Made by a program: the position numbers and the translations under genes. This document shows, one piece after another, positions 1 through 9,319 of a DNA stretch of 64,000 nt (its first letter is position 1; each line of letters starts with the position of its first letter). Source of the DNA: Aquimarina spinulae (GTDB lineage Bacteria > Bacteroidota > Bacteroidia > Flavobacteriales > Flavobacteriaceae); contig NZ_CALSBP010000001.1 of assembly GCF_943373825.1 (NCBI RefSeq), positions 930,001-994,000 of the forward strand. Reading direction: 5' to 3'. The notes under the pieces were generated by a model. The model was not told where the DNA came from. It did not search any database and saw nothing but the letters and a program-made list of their open reading frames with translations.

Positions 1-118
1 TGTAATGGTAGGGATTATTAGTAATGAAATTACCGCAACCAGTTTTGATGTTGGTCTAAAAGAAGGCCACGAAATTAATAAAGAATTACTTCGCATTTCT
101 GATATTCTTTCTACTTAA
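1..118 (+). CDS. 6-phosphofructokinase C-terminus (partial)
   Basis: An open frame enters from the left edge (first full codon at base 2) and stops with TAA at 116-118, giving 38 residues. The tail has an MVGIISNEI stretch and ends LLRISDILST, which resembles the C-terminal strand and helix of bacterial ATP-dependent phosphofructokinases (PfkA). That enzyme phosphorylates fructose 6-phosphate in glycolysis. Only the last tenth of the gene is present, no catalytic residue can be seen, and the call rests on tail similarity alone. An intrinsic terminator lies about 75 bases downstream. Confidence 0.6.
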   Translation, partial: VMVGIISNEITATSFDVGLKEGHEINKELLRISDILST

Positions 119-193
119 AATTTTTATCCCACTTCAAAATATAAATTTTACCTGAACTACAATTAAGATTGTAACATGAGACTTTTAAAAATT

Positions 194-216
194 TGATGCA
201 TTAGCATCATTTTTTT
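194..216 (+). terminator. Intrinsic terminator
   Basis: TGATGC and GCATCA form a 6-bp stem around the loop ATTA and are followed by seven T. It sits about 75 bases after the stop of the phosphofructokinase-like gene and is well placed to end that transcript. Confidence 0.65.
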
Positions 217-321
217 CTCATTTTATTACGAAAACCTTTCAAGTTTGTGTTTTTTCTGAAATATTGATTTTGAAAACGATTTGTATTTAAGTGTTTTAAA
301 ATCAGTATTTTAAACATAATG

Positions 322-360
322 AAGTAAGTCGTGTTTGATAAATACCGACTTACTTTTCTT
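322..360. terminator. Hairpin, possible terminator
   Basis: AAGTAAGTCG (322-331) and CGACTTACTT (346-355) are perfect inverted repeats with a 14-base loop. The 3' side continues into TTCTT, a weak U tract. It could be a second terminator or part of an unannotated transcript. Confidence 0.35.
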
Positions 361-747
361 GTTTTTGATTACGTTGTAACCGTACATTTGAGGAAACAAA
401 AAAATAGTAAGATGACCCAATACAAAGGATACCAAAAGAAACAGATTTATAGCAAATATCCTAAAAGGATGTATATAACAAAACACCTTTTTTAGCCCCA
501 TTACGTACCTAATGTAAACTACCCCATAATTGCATTAAACAATGACTAATATTCTCATTACTTTGCCTTAGATAATGTATTAGGAAATACGTGCTGTGTT
601 GAACGAATAGCAAAATATGACATGTCATTATGCTTTTAGAAAAAGCATATTGAGGTTATGTCGATGTTTAGAAAACATCTTTCCTTGCATTTTTAGCACT
701 TATATCAAAGTTCTAATGCATTATCTGGGTTTAATCTGCAACTCATT

Positions 748-1020
748 ATGAATAGTATTATCAAACAGATCGAACTTGTAGAACGTATTGATCAACTTAT
801 TCGATTGCAAGCAACAGGATCACCAGAAGAACTGTCCTCTAAATTAGGGATCTCAAAAACCAAACTGTACCGCATTATTAATACAATGAAAAGTTTAAAC
901 GCTCCTATCGAGTATGACATCACGGTACAAAGTTTTGTATACGCCGAGCCCGTTGATTTTACTTTTGGGTTCTATACAAAAGATCGAAAAACAAATATTA
1001 TTAACCCTTTTATAGGGTAG
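748..1020 (+). CDS. Small helix-turn-helix DNA-binding protein
   Basis: A 90-residue protein. Residues 24-50 (TGSPEELSSKLGISKTKLYR onward) read as a winged-helix/HTH_11-type motif: a short helix, the turn LGIS, then a recognition helix rich in K, R and Y. The remaining 40 residues are short beta-type segments with no catalytic motif. Small proteins of this layout recur in flavobacterial genomes, as far as I know without an assigned function. It lies about 310 bases before the RHS genes on the same strand, so local regulation is possible, but nothing in the sequence shows which genes it controls. There is no Shine-Dalgarno site; two hairpins precede it. Confidence 0.7.
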   Translation: MNSIIKQIELVERIDQLIRLQATGSPEELSSKLGISKTKLYRIINTMKSLNAPIEYDITVQSFVYAEPVDFTFGFYTKDRKTNIINPFIG

Positions 1021-1330
1021 CTAAGAGAACGGTTAACCCAAACCAAATATCAGATACCAGATACCTAAAACCCCTTCGAATTTATTTTTAAAAAAACTTT
1101 CATTTTTTTTTCTCAGTCCCGAAAAACGAAACTGGGATGCTTTAATATTGCATTGGGAATACGATTAAAAAAACAAAAAACAAGTTCATTTATAATGCTT
1201 TACCTGTGTTTTTAGACGCTTACTAAAGATGACTTCACCAGTATAGAGTTTCTGGTTTGTTTTCATAGTTGGTTAGGAGTTTACTATGGGTAAGCAATTG
1301 AACAATTCAATCATTACAAAAATTACTTTT
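1021..1330. other. Leader region of the RHS locus
   Basis: 310 bases between the HTH gene and the preferred start of the first RHS gene. It is AT-rich with homopolymer runs of A and T near 1090-1115 and 1165-1185. I see no gene, no strong terminator and no clear TAnnTTTG box. An in-frame ATG at 1286 would add 15 residues to the RHS protein but spoils its signal peptide. Confidence 0.4.
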
Positions 1331-4300
1331 ATGAAAAAACAACTTTTATTCTTTGTTTTTATGCTGAGTGCTGTGATGGCGGGTCAGGAGTTACCAGATC
1401 TGGCTCCTCCTACTCCAGAGGTAGCCGCTATGGGTAAGTATCTTGATGTGCCTGTGAGTCTTTTTACAGGTACTCCTAATATTTCGATTCCACTGGCCAG
1501 TATCTCCGAGGGAATACTGAATGCTTCGGTCTCTGTGAGTTATCATGCTTCAGGGATTAGAGTAGGTGAGATGGCTTCCCGAGTGGGATTGGGCTGGTCA
1601 CTTCATGGCGGAGGTATGATCTCCCGCCAGGTTCGCGGTATTGCCGATGATCACACCGAAGGCTTTATTAATACCAGTAACACAATAGATCATTATTTTG
1701 CCCAGGATGCCAATGGGCGATCACAATTATTTCAATCCGCCATATCAGACAACCAGGATTTTGAATCAGATGTCTACCATATCAATGTCGCCGGGTTGTC
1801 CGGCAAGTTCTTTTTTAATCAGAACGGTACTATCGTTATGCACCAAAAGAGTGATTTAAAGATTGTGGCGCTTCGGGATGGGATTACCATTTCAGGATGG
1901 CAGGTGACCACCCCAGAAGGAGTGCTCTATAGTTTTGGAGAGATTCCGGGAACTACTCAACAGGTAGCTGAAATCAAGGAGACCCGTTTTTTTTCGCAAG
2001 GAACTAATTTACCTTCAAAAATTAGTGTACATACTACGGGATGGTACTTAACTCAGATTTCTGATTATCGCGGGAATCAAATTAATTTTAACTATACCAA
2101 GGGGACTCAGCAGATTACCTATTGGAATATAACGGGGCAAAGTAAAAATTTAATAGGAGTTGGATCATCGTGTAGTAGCAGTACTGCAGCAGAGCCTGTT
2201 TCTTTGACAGAAGATAAGTATACCCCTACCTATTTATCATCTATCACTACTACTCAAGGCAGTATTGTTTTAGAATATAATGATACCCGTATAGATCTTA
2301 AAAATGACAAAGCGCTTACTGGGGTCAAACTGTTAGATAGCAACAATGTTACTATTGATCGATATGTATTGGAACAAGGATATTTTACTTCTGCTGGAGG
2401 TATGGAGCATTTATTGAATTATGGTGATACAGATCAGCGTACCAAGCGCCTTTATCTTAAAACCATCACCCAACAAAAAGGTAGTACAGATAATAAAGTT
2501 CATCGTTTTACCTATAACCAGGCTCATCAATTACCAGAGCGTTTTTCGTTTTCACAGGATTTATGGGGGTATTATAATGGAGTAAATAATGCTAAACTAT
2601 ATCCTGGTATTGTGTATGTTCCTTATACTTCTGCTGTAGAGGTAGCAGGAGCAGATAGAACCGTAAGCGAATTGCATACCAAGGCTTTATTGTTAGAAGA
2701 GATTGTTTATCCCACAGGAGGAAAAAGCAAGTTTATTTTTGAATCCAATACCTTATCAGGGAATCAAGATTTTTTTATAGGAACCAAAATGGTAGACCAA
2801 CAAATCCCAGGAGCCCAGTTGCATAACGACGCTTCACAACCCGGGGCTACTTTTTCTACCACCTTTACCCTTAGTGAATCTACTGATGCCTATTATAGTG
2901 TAGCAGCAGAAACCTCCTGTCAATACAGTAACAACGATTGTCCGGCGATACGTTTATATAAAGACGATGCTATTATAACGACTTTTAATACCGCCAATGA
3001 GACTGGTATTGAGCGTTTATCTGCTGGTAGCTATACTATAAAAATTGAAAATGGTCCATTTCAAACGGGGAATACTGTGAGTATTGCTTTTACTCAAAAA
3101 ATAGCCATTAATGCAAGCCAGGCCAATGAAGCAATAGTTGGAGGCTTACGAATAAAAGAAATTCAGTTTATGGATCATGATAATACCATGATTAACAGCA
3201 AAAAATATGACTATCAAAAGTTTGATGATGCTACAGTATCCAGTGGCAGGTCTTTAAACCCTCCAGTTTTTGTATCGCGTAGGATCCCTTTTAGTGACTG
3301 TAGCCAGGATGTTTTACGATCAAATTCAATTTTTCCACTCAATGGTCAAGGTGGTTCTCATGTAAATTATACAAATGTTACCGAATATAATCAGGGTCAA
3401 GAAAATGGAAAAACCCAGTACATCTATAGCTACAGTGCAGATGGGAGTATTAATGCTACTAATGTATTTGATGGTATTGGTAATTTGATGGTTCCTGCAA
3501 CAGATTATTCACATCGTAGAGGGCAGTTATTAGAAGAGAAACAGTATCGATATGAGAAATCAACAAGTAAGTTTACCATAGCTGAAGCCACAAAAACGAT
3601 CTATACCCCTACCGATGATTTACGAACACAAAACCTGATGATGGGTAAGGTTGGAGATCTTAATGAACATGCAAGATATGATAACATCAGTGAACGCTAT
3701 TTACCCTCTGGTACAGAAACAACAACATATTATCCGTCGGGAGATGTAAAAACGACGACTCAGTATAGTTATGATATAGGGTATCAGGGGAGAACCATCC
3801 CTATAGCAACTACCACTACCAATAGTTTTGGGGAGACGATAACCTCTAAACGCTTTTTTGCAGATGATGTAACCTCTGCTACCGCTCTTGGAGCACCTCT
3901 TACTACCGAGGAGTATACGGCAATAGGTACTCTTAAAAAGAGTAGTAGTTATCGTATAGGAGAGCCTATCCAGCAAGAAACCTGGGTAGGGGGTCAACAA
4001 GTAAGTGTACAACGTACGACATATAAGGTTTGGAATGGTATGACCTTACCCAAGACGATTCAAGCCTCTAAATCAGGAGGGGCCCTGGAAGATCGTATCG
4101 AATACCTCTCTTATGATGCCAAAGGGAATCCCTTAGAGGTAAAACAATCAGAGGGGAGTCACCTTATTTATATCTGGGGGTATCAGGATAGTTTTCCTAT
4201 TGCCAAGGTTGTAAAATCCAGTTATACGGCGGGTATGCCAGCAGCAGTAACGAGTTTGATTGATCAGTTAAAAACGGTTTCAAACAGTGAAGATACTACC

Positions 4301-4531
4301 GCAAAAGAGCAAAGCATGCGAGATCTGGTGGCTCAGCTTCGGGCACATCCTTATTTTGCAGATGCACAGATTACTTCCTATACCTATGACCCACTGATAG
4401 GGGTAAGCTCTGTTACCGATCCCAAAGGATATACTATGCATTATAGCTATGATACCTTCAATAGATTGGAATATGTAAAGGATGATGCCGGAAAGCTGAT
4501 TTCAGAGAACAAATACGGGTATAAAAAATAA
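1331..4531 (+). CDS. Secreted RHS/YD-repeat protein, N-terminal partner
   Basis: A 1066-residue protein from the ATG at 1331. That start was chosen because it opens a normal Sec signal peptide (MKKQLLFFVFMLSAVMAGQ); the ATG at 1286 would put 15 polar residues in front. The mature N-terminus has the LPDLAPPTPEVAAMGKY and PVSLFTGTPNISIPL segments typical of large Bacteroidota YD-repeat proteins. YD-like motifs follow, for example YSYDTFNRLEYVKDD near the C-terminus. The protein ends without an RHS core or toxin domain. The next gene starts 8 bases later and carries those parts, so the pair probably works as one split RHS shell. Secretion across the inner membrane is supported; the route through the outer membrane is not visible, as there is no VgrG or clear T9SS tail. 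Confidence 0.8.
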   Translation: MKKQLLFFVFMLSAVMAGQELPDLAPPTPEVAAMGKYLDVPVSLFTGTPNISIPLASISEGILNASVSVSYHASGIRVGEMASRVGLGWSLHGGGMISRQVRGIADDHTEGFINTSNTIDHYFAQDANGRSQLFQSAISDNQDFESDVYHINVAGLSGKFFFNQNGTIVMHQKSDLKIVALRDGITISGWQVTTPEGVLYSFGEIPGTTQQVAEIKETRFFSQGTNLPSKISVHTTGWYLTQISDYRGNQINFNYTKGTQQITYWNITGQSKNLIGVGSSCSSSTAAEPVSLTEDKYTPTYLSSITTTQGSIVLEYNDTRIDLKNDKALTGVKLLDSNNVTIDRYVLEQGYFTSAGGMEHLLNYGDTDQRTKRLYLKTITQQKGSTDNKVHRFTYNQAHQLPERFSFSQDLWGYYNGVNNAKLYPGIVYVPYTSAVEVAGADRTVSELHTKALLLEEIVYPTGGKSKFIFESNTLSGNQDFFIGTKMVDQQIPGAQLHNDASQPGATFSTTFTLSESTDAYYSVAAETSCQYSNNDCPAIRLYKDDAIITTFNTANETGIERLSAGSYTIKIENGPFQTGNTVSIAFTQKIAINASQANEAIVGGLRIKEIQFMDHDNTMINSKKYDYQKFDDATVSSGRSLNPPVFVSRRIPFSDCSQDVLRSNSIFPLNGQGGSHVNYTNVTEYNQGQENGKTQYIYSYSADGSINATNVFDGIGNLMVPATDYSHRRGQLLEEKQYRYEKSTSKFTIAEATKTIYTPTDDLRTQNLMMGKVGDLNEHARYDNISERYLPSGTETTTYYPSGDVKTTTQYSYDIGYQGRTIPIATTTTNSFGETITSKRFFADDVTSATALGAPLTTEEYTAIGTLKKSSSYRIGEPIQQETWVGGQQVSVQRTTYKVWNGMTLPKTIQASKSGGALEDRIEYLSYDAKGNPLEVKQSEGSHLIYIWGYQDSFPIAKVVKSSYTAGMPAAVTSLIDQLKTVSNSEDTTAKEQSMRDLVAQLRAHPYFADAQITSYTYDPLIGVSSVTDPKGYTMHYSYDTFNRLEYVKDDAGKLISENKYGYKK

Positions 4532-4539
4532 GGAAAACA

Positions 4540-7500
4540 ATGAGAAATACTAAGATACAACAGTATATAATTTTGCTTGTCCTAATGATGAGCAGTACAA
4601 TGATGTTCTCCCAGTTTGGGGGTGGAGATCCTGTTTTGGGAGATTGTGGTATTACTTCTTACCGTGATGCCGATGGTGATGGTTGGGGAGATTATAACAA
4701 CAAAACCTGCCAGCTTACCATTCCCAGTGGATATGTTTCTAAATACGGAGATATTAATGATAATAATCAATGGATTACCAATATCCCACCTAAGAACTTT
4801 TATAGAGATGCGGATGGAGATGGTTGGGGTAATCCCAATATAGTAACCTATCGTAGTGTACGCCCTTCTGGTTATGTAACCAATAATAGTGATAGAGATG
4901 ACAGTACCAGTCTGATTACCAATATTGCACCTCGACATTTTTATAGAGATGCCGATGGCGATGGATATGGTCATCCTGGTATAAGCACCTATCGCAGTGT
5001 ACAACCCTCTGGATATGTAACCAATAGTAGTGATTGTAATGATGGCAGTAGTGCCATACACCCTAATACAGTATGGTATAAGGATAGTGATGGTGATGGT
5101 TTTGCGATTGCAACAAAAAAGCAATGTAGCAGCCCGGGAGCAGGATATACCCTTAGTGTGCTTCCGGTTACCGATTGTCATGATGGCGATAGTAGTTTAA
5201 ACCCTAATACGGTTTGGTATCCTGATGGTGATAGTGATGGCTGGGGAACGGCCTCTGATTTGGGAGCGGTAAAGAGACAATGTAGCCAACCAACCGGTTA
5301 TACACAAAAGGTAGGAGATTGTAATGATCATAACATTAATATCCACCCCGAAACCGTTTGGTATAAGAATAGTGATGGTGATGGTTTTGCCAGTACCTCT
5401 AAGGTGCAATGCATCAATCCGGGAGCAGAGTATACTTATGAAGAATTACCTCTGGGAGATTGTAATGATAGTGATGCTGCTATCCACCCTAATACGGTTT
5501 GGTATAAGAATAGTGATGGGGATGGTTTTGCCAGTACGACCAAAACCCAATGTAGTAATCCGGGAGCTGGTTATAGCTTAACGGTAAAACCACTGGGGGA
5601 TTGTGATGATAGTAATGCAGCTATCCACCCCAATACGGTTTGGTATAAGAATAGTGATGGTGATGGTTTTGCCAGTACGACCAAAACCCAATGTGCTCAT
5701 CCAGGTAGCGGCTATAGTTTAACGGTAAAACCCCTGGGAGATTGTGATGATGGTAGTGCTGCCATCCACCCTAATACGGTTTGGTATGCAGATACCGATG
5801 GAGATGGTTTTGGGGATCCTAATGTTTTAAAACAACAGTGTATTCAACCTGCGGGATATGTATTGAATAATAATGATCAATGTCCAGAAAAATCAGGCCC
5901 CCAACAAGGCTGTATTTTTATTCCTCACCAGCTTTATCTCTCTAATGAGAACTATGTGTTTACCCGGGTGTATCAAAAGCCCATGACCTCACCAGATGAG
6001 CTACATTATAATAAAGATGTGGTAGAGAGTGTTACTTACTTTGATGGATTGGGCAGAACCAAACAACAAATAGCGATCAAAGCTTCACCCGATGGTAAAG
6101 ATATTGTAACCCACATCGAGTATGATGAGTATGGCAGGCAAGACAAACAATACCTGCCTTTTGAGTCGAATACTAGCGTTGGCAGTTATAAAGATGTTGA
6201 TATTGTTAACGATATTAACCAGTATTATGAAACTAAGTACGCCGATGATTTTATCGGAGTAGCAAAAGATCATAAGGATTTTAATGCCTATTCAGAAAGT
6301 GTGTTTGAAGCTTCTCCTCTTAACAGAGTAGTAGAACAGGGAGCTCCGGGTAAGGATTGGAAGGCTAATAAAGATAGTGACACAGATCATACGATTAAAT
6401 TTAATTGGGATACCAATATCGCTAATGAAGTGGTTACTTTTAAGGTAAATTTTGCCAACCCTGGTGATACAGAAACCCCAGCCTTAGTACAAGATGGTTT
6501 TTACCCTGCCAATCAGTTGTATGTTACCATCACCAAAGATGAGAACTGGACTGCGACAGATGGCAATAACCATACGACCAAAGAGTACAAGGATAAACAA
6601 GGTAGAGTGATCTTAAAAAGAACCTATGCTTCGACAAGCTCAGCAACCCCAGAGGCGCATGATACCTATTATGTATACGATAGATTTGGGAATTTAACCT
6701 ATGTAATCCCTCCTAAAGTAACTACAAATGACGGTGTATCAGATAATGAGTTATCTGAATTGTGCTATCAATACAAATACGATAATCGTAATAGGCTTAT
6801 CGAAAAGAAGATCCCTGGTAAGGATTGGGAGTATATTGTGTATAATAAACTAGACCAACCTATTCTTACTCAGGATGCCAGTTTAAGAAAAGAAATGACG
6901 GGTAAGGCATGGGATCAATGGTTGTTTACTAAATACGATGGCTTTGGTAGAGTGTTGTATACAGGAACGGTTATTAATGGGAGTAACAGAAAAGTTATTC
7001 AGAACAGAGTAAATGACGCTACAACCCCACAGTATGAGTCTAAACTAGATTCTCCTATTACTATTGGGGGTACAACTGTTTATTATTCTAAAGATGCATA
7101 TCCAACAAGTATCTATAAGGTGTATACCATCAATTATTACGATGATTATACTTTTGATCTTGTAGGACTAACCAATCCCGGTACCGTATATGGTGAGACT
7201 GTTCTTAACCATACAAAATCTCTACCCACAGGAAGTAAAGTGCGAGTGCTAGACACCAATGATTGGATTACTACCGTTACCTGGTATGATCAAAAAGCAA
7301 GACCTATATATATCGCAAGTAAAAATGAGTATCTAAACACTACAGATATTATAGAAACCAAGTTGGATTTTATAGGTAAGGTAGAAGAAACTACTACTAG
7401 ACATAAGAAAGGTAATAATGCTGAAATTGTTACCATAGATACGTTTACGTATGATGATATGGGTAGACCGTTGATACAAACCCAAAAGATCAATGATCAA

Positions 7501-9312
7501 GGGGTTGAAACTATTGTTGAAAATAGGTATGATAAATTAGGACAGTTAGAACGTAAGAAAACAGGAGGTGGATTACAAGAGGTGGATTATACCTATAATG
7601 TACGAGGTTGGCTTACTAAGATCAACGATCCTAATACAGCTCTTGGAAACAAGCTTTTTGCTTTTAAAATCAATTACAATACACCACAACATGGAGCTAC
7701 GGCATTGTTTAATGGTAATATCTCTGAAACTACTTGGAAAACTGCAAATGATAATGTAGAGCGACATTACAAATACAGCTATGATGCTTTAAACCGAATT
7801 ACCGATGCAAATTATAATAGTCAGGATAATAGTGAGCAGGATTGGTTTAGGGTTTTTGGGATTACCTATGATAAGAACGGTAACCTAAAATCATTAAAAA
7901 GACATAAAAAAGAAAATGTGGCATTGGATTACCTATCCTATACTTATGATACAGGGAATAAACTCTTAACTGTAGAAGAACAAATCGATGGAGCCAGTGG
8001 GTTTGAAGATGGTACCAATACCAATGATGATTATACCTATGATGCCAATGGTAATATGACTATAGATCAAAACAAAGGGATCACAAGCATTATCTATAAT
8101 CATTTAAACTTGCCTAAAACAGTTACAGTAAATAATGCTTCTCATAATGGAAATATTACCTATATTTACGATGCCACTGGGGTAAAATTAAAAAAGATTA
8201 CAACAGAGGGAAGTTCTTTAACAACAGAGTATGCCGGGAATTATGTTTATAAGAATGGCGACCTGGAGTTCTTTAACCATCCAGAAGGTATTGTAGAACA
8301 TGAAGCAGATGGATATAAGTATGTATACCAGTTTAAAGATCACTTAGGGAATATTAGGTTATCGTACAAAGATGCTGATAAGAATGGTGCTATAACGCAA
8401 AGTGAGATCGTGCAGGAGAAGAATTATTATCCCTTTGGGATGACTCATTCTGGATATAATACTACATTACGCGGGAGAAATCATAATTATGGTTTCGGTA
8501 ATAAAGAAGAACAAGATGAACTTAGTTTAGCATGGTTAGACTTTGGAGCTAGGAATTATGATGCTTCTTTAGGTAGATGGATGAATATTGATCCATTAGC
8601 AGAAGAGTTTTATACTTACTCACCATACAATGCAATGATGAATGACCCAATTGGATATATTGACCCAGATGGAAGGTCAGCAGAATGGGTCCCTGGTACA
8701 GATGGAAAAGCTATAACTTATTCTGAAGATGCAAACGGGAATTTAACTGTAAGTGATAATGCTACCGCTGACACAAAACAGATAGTTGCAGGTATTAATG
8801 AGTCTGGTAGTGAAACTGCCAAAAATCAATTTAAAGGAGTTGCTGATAGCGAAGGAAAAGTAAATCTTGTTGTTAATAAAACAGATACTGGAGCAAATGG
8901 TATATCTTTAAATGGTTTACATCAACCACACGATGCAGATGGTAATGCTTTAAATTGGGATTCATCAACACAAAGTTTTGATGGTGTAGCCGATACATTT
9001 GTTGATTCAAATGGAAATACAGTTTATACAGAAGCTACAATAACAATTTTTGAATCAAATTTTAATAATGATTCTCAGAATAAATTTGGAGTATTGGGAA
9101 AAACAAGTGTTTGGGATAGTGGTTTAACTAAGTCTAACACAATGACAGGAACATTTGCACACGAAGTTGACCATAATTTAAATCAAAATACTGTTCAAGC
9201 AGTTATAGACCGAGGAAACGGAGTAGAAAACAATTATAGTGTTGAGCCACCTGCGTATAAAGTCCAGAAACAAGTTCATCAAGAAATTAAAGATAATCGT
9301 AAGAAAAATTAA
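4540..9312 (+). CDS. RHS core protein with calcium-type repeats and C-terminal HExxH toxin tip
   Basis: A 1590-residue protein with a signal peptide (MRNTKIQQYIILLVLMMSS). Residues about 35-450 hold nine MopE-like units with DxDGDG loops, likely metal-binding. DUF6443 begins near residue 470 (ENYVFTRVYQ), followed by YD repeats. The RHS core runs from DHLGNIRLSYKD (about 1266) to GRWMNIDPLAEE and YIDPDG (about 1378). The 210 residues after the core are the variable tip. They contain HEVDH at 1541-1545, a zinc metallopeptidase signature, and a downstream Glu (E1569 in SVEPPAY) placed as a possible third ligand. By analogy with polymorphic toxins the tip is inferred to be a peptidase effector sheltered by the YD shell. 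A lipoprotein gene follows after 7 bases and may encode immunity. Target and delivery route are unknown. Confidence 0.85.
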   Translation: MRNTKIQQYIILLVLMMSSTMMFSQFGGGDPVLGDCGITSYRDADGDGWGDYNNKTCQLTIPSGYVSKYGDINDNNQWITNIPPKNFYRDADGDGWGNPNIVTYRSVRPSGYVTNNSDRDDSTSLITNIAPRHFYRDADGDGYGHPGISTYRSVQPSGYVTNSSDCNDGSSAIHPNTVWYKDSDGDGFAIATKKQCSSPGAGYTLSVLPVTDCHDGDSSLNPNTVWYPDGDSDGWGTASDLGAVKRQCSQPTGYTQKVGDCNDHNINIHPETVWYKNSDGDGFASTSKVQCINPGAEYTYEELPLGDCNDSDAAIHPNTVWYKNSDGDGFASTTKTQCSNPGAGYSLTVKPLGDCDDSNAAIHPNTVWYKNSDGDGFASTTKTQCAHPGSGYSLTVKPLGDCDDGSAAIHPNTVWYADTDGDGFGDPNVLKQQCIQPAGYVLNNNDQCPEKSGPQQGCIFIPHQLYLSNENYVFTRVYQKPMTSPDELHYNKDVVESVTYFDGLGRTKQQIAIKASPDGKDIVTHIEYDEYGRQDKQYLPFESNTSVGSYKDVDIVNDINQYYETKYADDFIGVAKDHKDFNAYSESVFEASPLNRVVEQGAPGKDWKANKDSDTDHTIKFNWDTNIANEVVTFKVNFANPGDTETPALVQDGFYPANQLYVTITKDENWTATDGNNHTTKEYKDKQGRVILKRTYASTSSATPEAHDTYYVYDRFGNLTYVIPPKVTTNDGVSDNELSELCYQYKYDNRNRLIEKKIPGKDWEYIVYNKLDQPILTQDASLRKEMTGKAWDQWLFTKYDGFGRVLYTGTVINGSNRKVIQNRVNDATTPQYESKLDSPITIGGTTVYYSKDAYPTSIYKVYTINYYDDYTFDLVGLTNPGTVYGETVLNHTKSLPTGSKVRVLDTNDWITTVTWYDQKARPIYIASKNEYLNTTDIIETKLDFIGKVEETTTRHKKGNNAEIVTIDTFTYDDMGRPLIQTQKINDQGVETIVENRYDKLGQLERKKTGGGLQEVDYTYNVRGWLTKINDPNTALGNKLFAFKINYNTPQHGATALFNGNISETTWKTANDNVERHYKYSYDALNRITDANYNSQDNSEQDWFRVFGITYDKNGNLKSLKRHKKENVALDYLSYTYDTGNKLLTVEEQIDGASGFEDGTNTNDDYTYDANGNMTIDQNKGITSIIYNHLNLPKTVTVNNASHNGNITYIYDATGVKLKKITTEGSSLTTEYAGNYVYKNGDLEFFNHPEGIVEHEADGYKYVYQFKDHLGNIRLSYKDADKNGAITQSEIVQEKNYYPFGMTHSGYNTTLRGRNHNYGFGNKEEQDELSLAWLDFGARNYDASLGRWMNIDPLAEEFYTYSPYNAMMNDPIGYIDPDGRSAEWVPGTDGKAITYSEDANGNLTVSDNATADTKQIVAGINESGSETAKNQFKGVADSEGKVNLVVNKTDTGANGISLNGLHQPHDADGNALNWDSSTQSFDGVADTFVDSNGNTVYTEATITIFESNFNNDSQNKFGVLGKTSVWDSGLTKSNTMTGTFAHEVDHNLNQNTVQAVIDRGNGVENNYSVEPPAYKVQKQVHQEIKDNRKKN
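4642..5887 (+). repeat. Nine tandem MopE-like repeats inside the RHS gene
   Basis: Nine units each carry a DxDGDG-type loop followed by GY and, in most, a DCxD motif and HPNT. Units 6, 7 and 8 start at 5356, 5497 and 5638 and unit 9 at 5779, an exact 141-bp (47-codon) period. Units 7 and 8 are nearly identical in DNA (VWYKNSDGDGFASTTKTQC in both), pointing to recent duplication. Units 1 and 2 lack the DC pair. The same repeats create several long open frames on other strands that are not genes. Confidence 0.85.
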
Positions 9313-9319
9313 ATATATA

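Larger units (their letters stand above)
119..747. other. AT-rich intergenic stretch with four hairpins
   Basis: No convincing gene is seen here. It holds a terminator for the preceding gene (194-216), a second inverted repeat with 10-bp arms (322-331 with 346-355), and two short hairpins in front of the next gene: 629-649 and 663-679. The last two share the loop context TTTAGAAAA. A minus-strand open frame at 310-501 has no recognisable domain and overlaps the inverted repeat, so it was not called. Confidence 0.5.

Noticed and set aside
310..501. Minus-strand frame of 63 codons with a hydrophobic stretch
   Set aside because: It overlaps an inverted repeat, has no recognisable domain or promoter, and AT-rich intergenic DNA often yields such hydrophobic frames.
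4582..5181. Long minus-strand frame opposite the second RHS gene
   Set aside because: It is a mirror of the DxDGDG repeats and consists of a low-complexity Ile/Thr pattern; the plus-strand frame is clearly the gene.
5356..5919. Regular 141-bp repeats considered as a CRISPR or satellite array
   Set aside because: The repeats are in frame, encode complete MopE-like units and have no spacers.
9239..9319. Upstream start for the candidate immunity gene
   Set aside because: It would add 27 basic residues inside the RHS gene and hide a good SPII signal that begins at 9320.
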